Source: Brachymonas sp049977365
Lineage (GTDB): Bacteria > Pseudomonadota > Gammaproteobacteria > Burkholderiales > Burkholderiaceae_C
Direction: 5' to 3'
Length of the DNA stretch: 64,000 bases
Assembly: GCF_049977365.1 (NCBI RefSeq)
Contig: NZ_JBNGEN010000003.1
Span: 1-64,000 of the forward strand
The position numbers and the translations under genes are program-made. Below are positions 18,164 to 27,044 of the stretch, in pieces. Positions within the stretch are counted from its first letter, which is position 1. Every line of letters starts with the position of its first letter. Under the pieces are notes generated by a model. It worked only from the letters and a program-made list of their open reading frames with translations. It ran no database searches and had not been told where the DNA came from.

Positions 18164-18378
18164 AAGCGTCCACGCGCCATCCGAAATGGTGCATGAATCT
18201 CCCCTTCGGTGCATGCCGAGCGCCTGGGACACCGACGCTGGCATGGGGCCTGCGCAGCAGCGGGGAGCGTTCGGAGGCACGCCAGCGCCACCTCAAGTGC
18301 CGTCTGTCTGGCCCGCCGGGGCCGAAATCTTCCACGTTCCTCTGTCTGTCATGAAGGGAGATGCACGTCATCTGCATC

Positions 18379-18397
18379 TTTGGCATCGAATTTGCTT
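18379..18397 (+). promoter_or_regulatory. Sigma-54 (-24/-12) promoter of nirB-nirD-nasA
   Basis: The sequence TTTGGCATCGAATTTGCTT matches the RpoN consensus closely, with GG at 18382-18383 and GC at 18394-18395, exactly 10 bp between them. The predicted transcript start near 18407 leaves about 70 nt before the nirB ATG. Two direct GGTGCATG words at 18188 and 18208, 20 bp apart, are candidate activator half-sites, but a full NtrC dyad with consensus spacing was not found here. This indicates nitrogen-limitation control of assimilatory nitrite reduction. Confidence 0.75.
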
Positions 18398-18479
18398 GTA
18401 CTAGTCTACCCAGCAGCACACCGTGGCAATGGCGAGCTGCAATGCACCACTCTGGATCAACTGTGAAGGTATTTTTGAC

Positions 18480-20912
18480 ATGGCGAAACCGCGACTGGTA
18501 CTGATAGGCAATGGCATGGCCGGCATGCGCACGGTGGAAGAGCTGCTGGCACTCGAGCCTGACATGTACGACATCACTGTCCTGGGCGAGGAACCCTATC
18601 CCAACTACAACCGCATCCTGCTGTCGCCCGTGCTGGCAGGAGAGCAGCAGGTCGAGGACATCATCCTCAACCAGGTGCAGTGGTATGCCGACCACGGCAT
18701 CCAGCTCGAACTCAATACCAAGGTGTCCCACATTCACCGCGGCCGCCGCACCGTGGAGACCGAAGACGGACGCCAGTTCCCGTACGACCGTCTCCTGATC
18801 GCGACCGGCTCCAATCCCTTCATCCTGCCCGTGCCGGGCGCGGACCTGCCGGGGGTCATCAGCTACCGCGACATCAAGGACACCGAGGCCATGATCGAGG
18901 CCGCCCGCGTGTATCGCCATGCGATCGTGATCGGCGGCGGCCTGCTGGGCCTGGAGGCGGCCAACGGCCTCAAGCTGCGCGGCATGGATGTCACCGTGGT
19001 GCACATTGCGCCCTGGCTTCTGGAGCGCCAGCTCGACGAGACTGCCGCACGCCTGCTGCAGAAGTCGCTGGAGGACAAGGGCCTGCGCTTCCTGCTGCAG
19101 AAGCAGACGGCCGAGCTCGTGGCGGGTGAATCTGGGCGCGTGGCCGCCGTGCGCTTCAAGGACGGCGAGGTCGTGCCCGCCGATCTGGTGGTCATGGCCG
19201 TGGGCATTCGCCCCAACGTGACCGTGGCCGAGGCGGCCGGGCTGTACTGCAACCGCGGCATCGTGGTCAACGACACCATGCAGACCTATGACCCGCGCAT
19301 CTATGCCGTGGGCGAGTGCGTCAACCACCGTGGCACGGCCTATGGCCTCGTGGCACCGCTGTTCGAGCAGGCCAAGGTCTGTGCCAACCACCTGGCCAAC
19401 TTCGGCATCGGGCAGTACAAGGGCTCGGTGCTGTCGACCAAGCTCAAGGTCACGGGCATCGACCTGTTCTCGGCAGGAAACTTCATGGGCGGAGAGGGTA
19501 CGGAGGAGATCGTGCTGTCCGACCCGGCCAGCGGCATGTACAAGAAGCTCGTCCTCAAGGACGACAAGCTGGTCGGGGCCTGCCTGTATGGAGACACGGC
19601 CGACGGCGCCTGGTACTTCAAGCTCCTGCGCGAACAGCGCGACATCGCCGACATGCGCGAGCAGATGATCTTTGGCGAGACCAACCTCGGCGACACCGGC
19701 CACCAGGGCCAGAACCGTGCGGCTGCCATGGCCGATACCGACGAGGTCTGCGGCTGCAACGGCGTGTGCAAGGGCACGATCGTCAAGGCGATCAAGGAAA
19801 AGGGCCTGTTCACCATCGACGAGGTCAAGAAGCACACCAAGGCGGCCAGCTCCTGCGGGTCCTGCTCCGGTCTGGTGGAGCAGATTCTCATGAACTGCCT
19901 GGGCAGCAGCTACGAGGAATCTCCCCGCCTCAAGCCCATCTGCGGCTGTACCAGCCACACCCACGAAGAAGTGCGCATGGCCATCCGCGAGCACAAGCTG
20001 CTCACGCACCGCCAGGTCTACGACTTCCTGGAATGGCGCACGCCCAATGGCTGTGCCAGCTGCCGCCCGGCCATCAACTACTACCTCGTGTCCACCTGGC
20101 CCCATGAGGCCACGGACGATCCGCAGAGCCGCTTCATCAACGAGCGCGCGCACGCCAACATCCAGAAGGACGGCACCTTCAGCGTGATCCCGCAGATGAA
20201 GGGCGGTGTCACCAGCCCTGAGCAGCTCCGCCGCATCGCCGACGTGGCCGACAAGTACGAAGTGCCCATGGTCAAGCTCACCGGCGGCCAGCGCATCGAC
20301 CTGCTGGGCGTGCGCAAGGAACAGCTCGTGCCCATGTGGCGCGACCTGGGCATGTCTTCCGGCCATGCCTACGGCAAGTCCATCCGCACGGTCAAGACCT
20401 GCGTGGGCAGCGAGTTCTGCCGCTTCGGCACCCAGAACAGCACCCAGATGGGCATCGATCTCGAAACCATGCTGGGCAACATGTGGAGCCCCCACAAGGT
20501 CAAGCTTGCCGTCTCCGGCTGCCCCCGCAACTGCGCAGAGGCCAGCATCAAGGACGTGGGCGTGATCTCCGTGGACAGCGGCTGGGAAATCTATGTCGGC
20601 GGCAACGGCGGCATCAAGACCGAGGTGGCCCAGTTCTTCGTCAAGGTGAAGACGCCCGAGGAAGTCAAGGAGTATTCCGGCGCCTTCCTGCAGCTCTATC
20701 GCGAGGAAGCCTGGTATCTGGAGCGCACCGTGCACTGGCTCGAACGCGTCGGTCTGGACTATGCCAAGTCCAAGGTGCTCGACGACGAGGCCAACCGCAA
20801 GGCGCTCTACGAACGGCTGCTTTATGCTCTCAAGGATCTGCCCGATCCGTGGAAGAAGCGCGTGGAAGGCTTCCAGGCCAACGAGTTCACGCCGCTCACC
20901 GTGCCGGCCTGA
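18480..20912 (+). CDS. nirB: Assimilatory NAD(P)H nitrite reductase, large subunit
   Basis: The 810-residue enzyme reduces nitrite to ammonium in the cytoplasm with siroheme. In order: FAD-binding G-N-G-M-A-G near residue 10; NAD-binding G-G-G-L-L-G-L-E near 150; two BFD-like [2Fe-2S] domains (C-G-C-N-G-V-C near 423, paired with C-G-S-C-S-G; C-G-C near 487, paired with C-A-S-C); then the nitrite/sulfite reductase half, with siroheme/[4Fe-4S] cysteines in C-V-G-S-E-F-C near 640 and C-P-R-N-C near 680. The start at 18480 has an AAGG ribosome binding site 10 bp upstream; an in-frame ATG 57 bp upstream lacks one. It is followed by nirD and nasA, and transcription probably starts at the sigma-54 promoter. 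Confidence 0.96.
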   Translation: MAKPRLVLIGNGMAGMRTVEELLALEPDMYDITVLGEEPYPNYNRILLSPVLAGEQQVEDIILNQVQWYADHGIQLELNTKVSHIHRGRRTVETEDGRQFPYDRLLIATGSNPFILPVPGADLPGVISYRDIKDTEAMIEAARVYRHAIVIGGGLLGLEAANGLKLRGMDVTVVHIAPWLLERQLDETAARLLQKSLEDKGLRFLLQKQTAELVAGESGRVAAVRFKDGEVVPADLVVMAVGIRPNVTVAEAAGLYCNRGIVVNDTMQTYDPRIYAVGECVNHRGTAYGLVAPLFEQAKVCANHLANFGIGQYKGSVLSTKLKVTGIDLFSAGNFMGGEGTEEIVLSDPASGMYKKLVLKDDKLVGACLYGDTADGAWYFKLLREQRDIADMREQMIFGETNLGDTGHQGQNRAAAMADTDEVCGCNGVCKGTIVKAIKEKGLFTIDEVKKHTKAASSCGSCSGLVEQILMNCLGSSYEESPRLKPICGCTSHTHEEVRMAIREHKLLTHRQVYDFLEWRTPNGCASCRPAINYYLVSTWPHEATDDPQSRFINERAHANIQKDGTFSVIPQMKGGVTSPEQLRRIADVADKYEVPMVKLTGGQRIDLLGVRKEQLVPMWRDLGMSSGHAYGKSIRTVKTCVGSEFCRFGTQNSTQMGIDLETMLGNMWSPHKVKLAVSGCPRNCAEASIKDVGVISVDSGWEIYVGGNGGIKTEVAQFFVKVKTPEEVKEYSGAFLQLYREEAWYLERTVHWLERVGLDYAKSKVLDDEANRKALYERLLYALKDLPDPWKKRVEGFQANEFTPLTVPA

Positions 20913-21065
20913 GTATCCAGTCCGTCCGTCCGCATGCCCGGACGGACAGACGGCGCGGACGCGCGGAACCAGGAGGTGCCCCTGTGGGCGTCTCGGCGTT
21001 CCGTAGCGTCGCGGGCACTCCTTTTCTTTGCCAGCAGACCTCCCGTAACCCCTGATTCATCCATC

Positions 21066-21413
21066 ATGGAAACCACTCTCAACGCCGACAACCTCTCCTC
21101 CGCCGTCCACTGGGTGCGCATCTGCACCGTGGAAGACATCCCGCTGCTGGGCAGCAGGGTGGTGGAGCGCGCCAGCGGCAACATCGCCATCTTCCGTACC
21201 GCCGACGGCAACGTCTTTGCCCTGCTCGACAAGTGCCCGCACAAGGGCGGCCCCCTCTCGCAGGGCATCGTCGCTGGCGAAAGCGTCACCTGCCCGCTGC
21301 ACAGCTGGAACATCGACCTCAGCACCGGCGAGGCCAAGGCGCCCGATGTGGGCTGCGCCCGCCGCTACCCCGTTCGTGTCGAAGCGGGCAGCGTGCTGCT
21401 GGCGCTGGAGTAA
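21066..21413 (+). CDS. nirD: Nitrite reductase small subunit (Rieske-type)
   Basis: The 115-residue protein has the Rieske [2Fe-2S] ligand pair C-P-H-K-G and C-P-L-H-S-W, with G-G-P-L-S-Q-G between them. It is the partner of NirB in NADH-dependent nitrite reduction. It starts at ATG 21066, 153 bp after nirB, and ends 12 bp before nasA. The spacer from nirB is longer than usual for this pair but holds no gene. Confidence 0.94.
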   Translation: METTLNADNLSSAVHWVRICTVEDIPLLGSRVVERASGNIAIFRTADGNVFALLDKCPHKGGPLSQGIVAGESVTCPLHSWNIDLSTGEAKAPDVGCARRYPVRVEAGSVLLALE

Positions 21414-21425
21414 GGAGTAAGGCCC

Positions 21426-24230
21426 ATGGGCAGCCCCGCGCCGAGCGCTGCATCGCGCATTCTCGACCTGGAAGCCACCGGCACCCAGCCGATCCGTCTC
21501 GACCTCCAGACTGACCGCGAGGGGAGCCGGGGCGCCAGACAGGAAATCGCCTCGACCTGCTGCTACTGCGGCGTGGGCTGCGGGGTGCTCATCGAGACCG
21601 ACGGCGAGCGCGTCACCGGCGTGCGTGGCGACCCCAGCCACCCCTCCAACGCCGGGCGACTGTGCAGCAAGGGGCTCAATCTGGCGCGCACCGCCGCCAG
21701 CCTCACCGGGCGCCTGCTCACACCCGAGCTGCGCACCGAGCGCAATGCCGAACGCCGCCCCGTGAGCTGGGACGAAGCGCTCGACCATGTGGCCGACCGC
21801 TTTGTCGACATCATCCGCACCCACGGATCCGATGCCGTTGCCTTCTACCTCTCGGGCCAGCTCCTCACCGAGGACTACTACGTCTTCAACAAGATTTCCA
21901 AGGGCCTCATCGGCACCAACAACGTCGACACCAACTCGCGCCTGTGCATGTCCAGCGCAGTCATGGGCTACAAGCTCGCCTTCGGTGCCGACGGCCCGCC
22001 CAACTGCTACGAGGACATGGAGCTCGCCGACTGCGTGCTCTTTGCCGGCACCAACACTGCCTGGGCGCATCCCATCCTCTTCCGCCGCCTCGAAGAAGCC
22101 CGTGCCCGTCGCGGACAGAAGTGGATCGTGGTCGATCCCCGCCGTACCGACACCGCCAGCCAGGCCGACCTGCACCTCCAGATCCAGCCCGGCACCGACG
22201 TGGCGCTGTTCAACGGCATGCTCCACCACCTCATCTGGGAGGGCAAGACCGATCCGGCCTACATCGCCGCCCATACCGAGGGCTTCGAGGCCCTCAAGGC
22301 CGTGCTGCGCGACTACCCCCCGCAGCTGGCAGCCGACATCTGCGGCATCCGCGTCGAGGACCTGCGCCAGGCAGCCGACTGGCTTGCCGACAGCCCTGCG
22401 AGCCTGTCGCTCTACACCATGGGCCTGAACCAGTCGAGCCGCGGCACCGACAAGAATCTCGCCCTCATCCACCTGCACCTGGCCACTGGCCAGATCGGCC
22501 GTCCCGGAGCCGGCCCCTTCTCGCTCACCGGGCAGCCCAACGCCATGGGCGGCCGCGAAGTCGGCGGCATGGCCACCATGCTGGCGGCGCACCGCGACAT
22601 CGCCAACGACCAGCACCGGGCCGAGGTCGCGCAGCAGTGGGGCATCCCCTTCGAGCGCCTGAGCGCCACCCCGGGCCTGCCGGCCATCGACCTGTTCGAG
22701 TCCATCCGTTCCGGCAAGGTCAAGGCCGTCTACATCGCCTGCACCAACCCCGCACACTCCATGCCCGACCTGCCCCTCGTGCGGCAGGCCCTGCGGCAGG
22801 CCGAGCTGGTCGTGGTGCAGGACTGCTTTGCCAACATCGACACCATGGCCTACGCCGACGTGGCCCTGCCCGCCACCACCTGGGGCGAAAAGCAGGGCAC
22901 CGTCACCAACACCGAACGCCGCATCTCGCGCGTGCGTCCGGCCGTGCCGGCCCCCGGCCAGGCCCGTGACGACTGGCGCATCGCCATCGACTTCGGCCAG
23001 CGTCTGCAGGCACGCCTGCATCCCGATGAGCCCGATCTGTTCGCCTGGCCCGACCAGGCGAGCCTGTACGACGAATACTGCCGCCTCACGGCAGGACGCG
23101 ACCTCGACATCTCCGGCCTCAGCCACGCGCTGCTCGACCGCGAGGGCCCCCAGTTCTGGCCCTATCCGGCTGGCGCCTCCACCGGCCAGGCACGCCGCTA
23201 CACCGACGGGCAATTCGTCACCGCCAGCGGCAGGGCACAGTTCTTCCCCACCGCCTACCAGCCCGTGGCCGACGCCACCAGCGCGCGCTACCCCTTCCAC
23301 CTCACCACCGGCCGCCTGCGCGACCAGTGGCACGGCATGAGCCGTACCGGGCGTGTGGCGCAGCTCTGGCAGCATGCCCCCCTTCCCGAGCTGTCCATGC
23401 ATCCACGCGATGCCGCCAGCCGCGACCTGCAGGCCGGGGCCCTGGTGCGCGTGTCGAGCCGGCAGGGCGCCTTCGTCATGCCGCTGGCCGTGACCGAGGA
23501 CGTCCCCCCCGGCACCGTGTTCGCTGCCATGCACTGGAGCGGGCAGGTGCTCAACACCAGCGGCTCCAACGAGACCATGGGCAGCGCCACCTGTCCGCAG
23601 TCCCGCCAGCCCGAGCTCAAGCACACCGCCGTGCGCATCCAGCCGCTCGAAGTGGCGTGGCACTGCACCCTGGCCTGCCATACCTCCGACGTCATTGCGC
23701 TCCAGCAGAAGCTGCAGCCCCTGTTGTCGCAGGTCGACTACGCCAGCTTCAGCCTGGCGGGCGAGCAGGTCGTGGTGGTGCGGGCTGCCGCCCTCAAGGC
23801 CCATCCCCGCTGGCTGCAGGAGCTGGTGCGGCTGGCCGATCTGCCGGCGGGAGACGACGCCCTCGAATACCGCGACGAGCGGCGCGCCATCTACAAGCGT
23901 GCAGGCTGGCGTGGCGACTACCTCGAAGGCGTCGTGATGGCCGGCCCCGAGGCCCCCCAGTGCGATGCCCTCATCGCCCAGCTGGTGGAACGCTCTCCCT
24001 GGCAGGGACCGCACATCACCGTGTTCGCCGCGCCCCGCGCAGGCGCCGTGGCCGACCGCGTGGTCTGCAGCTGCAAGGGCGTGCGGCAGTCCCAGATCGA
24101 GGCGCAGTGGCGCGAGGAACCCGACATGGCCGTGCTCCAGGCCAAGCTCGGCTGCGGCACCGTCTGCGGCTCCTGCAAGCCCGAGCTGCAGCGGCTGTGC
24201 GGCGCCATTCCGGTGGCCACTGCCAGCTGA
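21426..24230 (+). CDS. nasA: Assimilatory nitrate reductase catalytic subunit
   Basis: The 934-residue molybdopterin oxidoreductase reduces nitrate to nitrite in the cytoplasm. It has the N-terminal [4Fe-4S] motif C-C-Y-C-G-V-G-C with the distal L-C-S-K-G, molybdopterin-binding signatures such as G-T-N-T-A-W-A-H-P and G-Q-P-N-A-M-G-G-R-E-V-G-G, and a molydopterin dinucleotide-binding C-terminal part (T-T-G-R-L-R-D-Q-W-H). A BFD-like [2Fe-2S] domain closes the protein (C-S-C-K-G-V and C-G-T-V-C-G-S-C-K from about residue 879), which lets it take electrons directly as in Klebsiella-type NasA. The roughly 40 residues before the first cysteine look non-conserved, so the start could be internal. 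It is the third gene of the nirBD-nasA unit. Confidence 0.94.
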   Translation: MGSPAPSAASRILDLEATGTQPIRLDLQTDREGSRGARQEIASTCCYCGVGCGVLIETDGERVTGVRGDPSHPSNAGRLCSKGLNLARTAASLTGRLLTPELRTERNAERRPVSWDEALDHVADRFVDIIRTHGSDAVAFYLSGQLLTEDYYVFNKISKGLIGTNNVDTNSRLCMSSAVMGYKLAFGADGPPNCYEDMELADCVLFAGTNTAWAHPILFRRLEEARARRGQKWIVVDPRRTDTASQADLHLQIQPGTDVALFNGMLHHLIWEGKTDPAYIAAHTEGFEALKAVLRDYPPQLAADICGIRVEDLRQAADWLADSPASLSLYTMGLNQSSRGTDKNLALIHLHLATGQIGRPGAGPFSLTGQPNAMGGREVGGMATMLAAHRDIANDQHRAEVAQQWGIPFERLSATPGLPAIDLFESIRSGKVKAVYIACTNPAHSMPDLPLVRQALRQAELVVVQDCFANIDTMAYADVALPATTWGEKQGTVTNTERRISRVRPAVPAPGQARDDWRIAIDFGQRLQARLHPDEPDLFAWPDQASLYDEYCRLTAGRDLDISGLSHALLDREGPQFWPYPAGASTGQARRYTDGQFVTASGRAQFFPTAYQPVADATSARYPFHLTTGRLRDQWHGMSRTGRVAQLWQHAPLPELSMHPRDAASRDLQAGALVRVSSRQGAFVMPLAVTEDVPPGTVFAAMHWSGQVLNTSGSNETMGSATCPQSRQPELKHTAVRIQPLEVAWHCTLACHTSDVIALQQKLQPLLSQVDYASFSLAGEQVVVVRAAALKAHPRWLQELVRLADLPAGDDALEYRDERRAIYKRAGWRGDYLEGVVMAGPEAPQCDALIAQLVERSPWQGPHITVFAAPRAGAVADRVVCSCKGVRQSQIEAQWREEPDMAVLQAKLGCGTVCGSCKPELQRLCGAIPVATAS

Positions 24231-24436
24231 TCCGGTCGGGTCGGCAGGGCAGGCCGCAGCCTCCCTGCAGGCCCGCTGTCGTGGCCGCTCGGGCCAGCGG
24301 CTGGCGCGCTCGGCGCAGGAGGCACGGTGACTGCCCCGGCAAGTGGTCCAACCCCTTGCCGCCGCACGGATTTTTGCCTATTCCCCCATCGTGTGCAGGG
24401 GGTGCGGGAGAGGGGTAAATCTGCGAAAATGAAAGG

Positions 24437-27025
24437 ATGAGCGAATCGCAGAATCCTTCCACCAATCCCTCCCCCAACCCAACCTCTCCCGGTGCCGACG
24501 GCTACGGGGAAGGGGCCATCCAGATTCTCGAAGGGCTCGAAGCCGTGCGCAAGCGCCCTGGCATGTACATCGGGGACACCTCCGACGGCACCGGCCTGCA
24601 CCATCTGGTCTTCGAGGTGGTGGACAACTCCATCGACGAGGCCCTTGCCGGCTACTGCGACGACATTCTGGTCACCATCCATACCGACAACTCCATCAGC
24701 GTGGTCGACAACGGACGCGGCATCCCCACCGGCGTCAAGATGGACGACAAGCACGAGCCCAAGCGCAGCGCTGCCGAAATCGCCCTCACCGAGCTGCACG
24801 CCGGCGGCAAGTTCAACCAGAACAGCTACAAGGTCTCCGGAGGCCTGCATGGCGTGGGCGTGTCCTGCGTCAACGCCCTCTCCACCAAGCTGCGCCTCAC
24901 CGTGCGCCGCGAGGGCAAAATCCACACCCTGCTGTTCGCCCATGGCGTGGTGCAGGACCGCATCCTGGAGCAGGTCGACGGTGCAGAAATCTCCCCCATG
25001 CGCATCACCGGCGACACCGACCGTCGCGGCACCGAGGTGCACTTCCTGCCAGACACCGAAATCTTCAAGGAAAACAACGAGTTCCATTACGAAATCCTCA
25101 GCAAGCGCCTGCGCGAACTGAGCTTTCTCAACAACGGCGTGCGCATCCGCCTCAAGGACGAGCGCACCGGCAAGGAAGACGACTTCGCCGGCAGTGGCGG
25201 CGTCAAGGGCTTCGTCGAATTCATCAACGGCAACAAGAAAGTCCTGCACCCCAACGCCTTCTACGCCACCGGCAGCCGGCCCGCCGAAAGCTACGGCGGC
25301 ATCCCCGGCACCGAGATCGGAGTCGAAGTGGCCATGCAGTGGAACGACGGCTACAACGAACAGGTGCTGTGCTTCACCAACAACATCCCCCAGCGCGACG
25401 GCGGCACCCACCTCACCGGCCTGCGCGCAGCCATGACCCGCGTCATCAGCAAGTACATCGCCGACAACGACCTCGCCCGCAAGGCCAAGGTCGACGTCAC
25501 CGGCGATGACCTGCGCGAAGGCCTGTGCGCCGTGCTCAGCGTCAAGGTGCCCGAACCCAAGTTCAGCAGCCAGACCAAGGACAAGCTCGTCTCCAGCGAA
25601 GTGCGCGCCCCGGTCGAGGACATCGTTGCCAAGGCCCTCACCGACTATCTCGAAGAACGCCCCAACGACGCCAAGATCATCTGCGGCAAGATCGTCGAAG
25701 CCGCCAAGGCCCGCGAAGCCGCCCGCAAGGCCCGCGAAATGACCCGCCGCAAGGGCGTGCTCGACGGCTTCGGCCTCCCCGGCAAACTCGCCGACTGCCA
25801 GGAAAAAGACCCCTCCCTGTGCGAAATCTACCTGGTGGAGGGCGACTCCGCCGGCGGCTCCGCCAAGCAGGGCCGTGACCGCAAGTTCCAGGCCATCCTG
25901 CCCCTGCGCGGCAAGATCCTCAACGTCGAGAAGGCCCGGTACGAAAAGCTCCTCACCAGCAACGAAATCGTCACCCTCATCACCGCGCTCGGCACCGGCA
26001 TCGGCAAGGCCGCCGAGGAAGCCAACGGCAAGAACTCCGGCAGCGACGACTTCAACATCGACAAGCTCCGCTACCACCGCATCATCATCATGACCGATGC
26101 CGACGTGGACGGCGCCCACATCCGCACCCTGCTGCTCACCTTCTTCTACCGCCAGATGCCCGAACTCGTGGAGCGCGGCCACATCTACATCGCCCAGCCG
26201 CCGCTCTACAAGGTCAAGGCCGGCAAGGAAGAGCTCTACCTCAAGGACTCCGTTGCGCTCGACGGCTTCCTGCTGCGCGTGGCCCTGCGTGACGCCAGCG
26301 TCTACACCGGTGGCAGCCAGCCGCAGACCCTCTCGGGCGACACCCTGCAGACCCTGGCCACCCGGCACCAGCTCGCCGAGCGCGTCGTGCACCGGCTCTC
26401 CGCCTTCCTCGACGCCGAAGCCCTGCGCGCCATCGTCGACGGCGTGGACATCCGCCTCGACACCACCGCTGAGGGCGAAACCAGCGCCCGCGCCCTGCAG
26501 GAACGCCTGCGCGAACTCGACACCACCGGCGAACAGGCCACCGTCACCTACGAGCACGACCCCCACACCGACAAGCCCTTCCTGCGCATCAGCCGCCACC
26601 ACCACGGCAACATCAAGAGCAGCATCCTCTCGCAGGAATTCGTCCACGGCGCCGACTACGCCACCCTGGCCGAGGCCGCACACACCTTCCGCGGACTCGT
26701 GGGCGAAGGCGCCCGCGTCGTGCGCGGCGAGGGCGAGCGCCGCAAGGAGCAGGAAGTCACCGACTTCCGCAGCGCCATGCTCTGGCTCCTCAACGAGGCC
26801 GAACGCACCACCAGCCGCCAGCGCTACAAAGGCCTGGGCGAAATGAACCCCGAACAGCTCTGGGAAACCACCATGGACCCCACCGTCCGCCGCCTCCTGC
26901 GCGTCCAGATCGAGGACGCCATCGAAGCCGACCGCGTCTTCACCATGCTCATGGGAGACGAAGTCGAACCCCGCCGCGACTTCATCGAATCCAACGCCCT
27001 GCGGGCGATGAATATCGATGCGTGA
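24437..27025 (+). CDS. gyrB: DNA gyrase subunit B
   Basis: The 862-residue type II topoisomerase subunit supplies the ATPase of gyrase. It has the GHKL ATPase (V-V-D-N-S-I-D-E-A near residue 56; G-G-L-H-G-V-G near 135), the transducer domain, and the TOPRIM domain (E-G-D-S-A-G-G-S-A-K-Q-G-R-D and M-T-D-A-D-V-D-G-A-H-I-R). The C-terminal tail carries Q-R-Y-K-G-L-G-E-M-N-P-E-Q-L-W. It is about 58 residues longer than the E. coli protein, largely from an extended N-terminus and a region after the TOPRIM part. Its usual neighbour dnaN is about 6.4 kb upstream across the nirBD-nasA operon. Confidence 0.97.
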   Translation: MSESQNPSTNPSPNPTSPGADGYGEGAIQILEGLEAVRKRPGMYIGDTSDGTGLHHLVFEVVDNSIDEALAGYCDDILVTIHTDNSISVVDNGRGIPTGVKMDDKHEPKRSAAEIALTELHAGGKFNQNSYKVSGGLHGVGVSCVNALSTKLRLTVRREGKIHTLLFAHGVVQDRILEQVDGAEISPMRITGDTDRRGTEVHFLPDTEIFKENNEFHYEILSKRLRELSFLNNGVRIRLKDERTGKEDDFAGSGGVKGFVEFINGNKKVLHPNAFYATGSRPAESYGGIPGTEIGVEVAMQWNDGYNEQVLCFTNNIPQRDGGTHLTGLRAAMTRVISKYIADNDLARKAKVDVTGDDLREGLCAVLSVKVPEPKFSSQTKDKLVSSEVRAPVEDIVAKALTDYLEERPNDAKIICGKIVEAAKAREAARKAREMTRRKGVLDGFGLPGKLADCQEKDPSLCEIYLVEGDSAGGSAKQGRDRKFQAILPLRGKILNVEKARYEKLLTSNEIVTLITALGTGIGKAAEEANGKNSGSDDFNIDKLRYHRIIIMTDADVDGAHIRTLLLTFFYRQMPELVERGHIYIAQPPLYKVKAGKEELYLKDSVALDGFLLRVALRDASVYTGGSQPQTLSGDTLQTLATRHQLAERVVHRLSAFLDAEALRAIVDGVDIRLDTTAEGETSARALQERLRELDTTGEQATVTYEHDPHTDKPFLRISRHHHGNIKSSILSQEFVHGADYATLAEAAHTFRGLVGEGARVVRGEGERRKEQEVTDFRSAMLWLLNEAERTTSRQRYKGLGEMNPEQLWETTMDPTVRRLLRVQIEDAIEADRVFTMLMGDEVEPRRDFIESNALRAMNIDA

Positions 27026-27044
27026 ATAAGGACGGGATTGCACC

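Noticed and set aside
18184..18195. An NtrC dyad upstream of nirB around the ATGGTGCAT word
   Set aside because: A partly matching left half (GCGCCAT, from 18175) exists, but the distance between halves exceeds the GCAC-N7-GTGC spacing by four bases.
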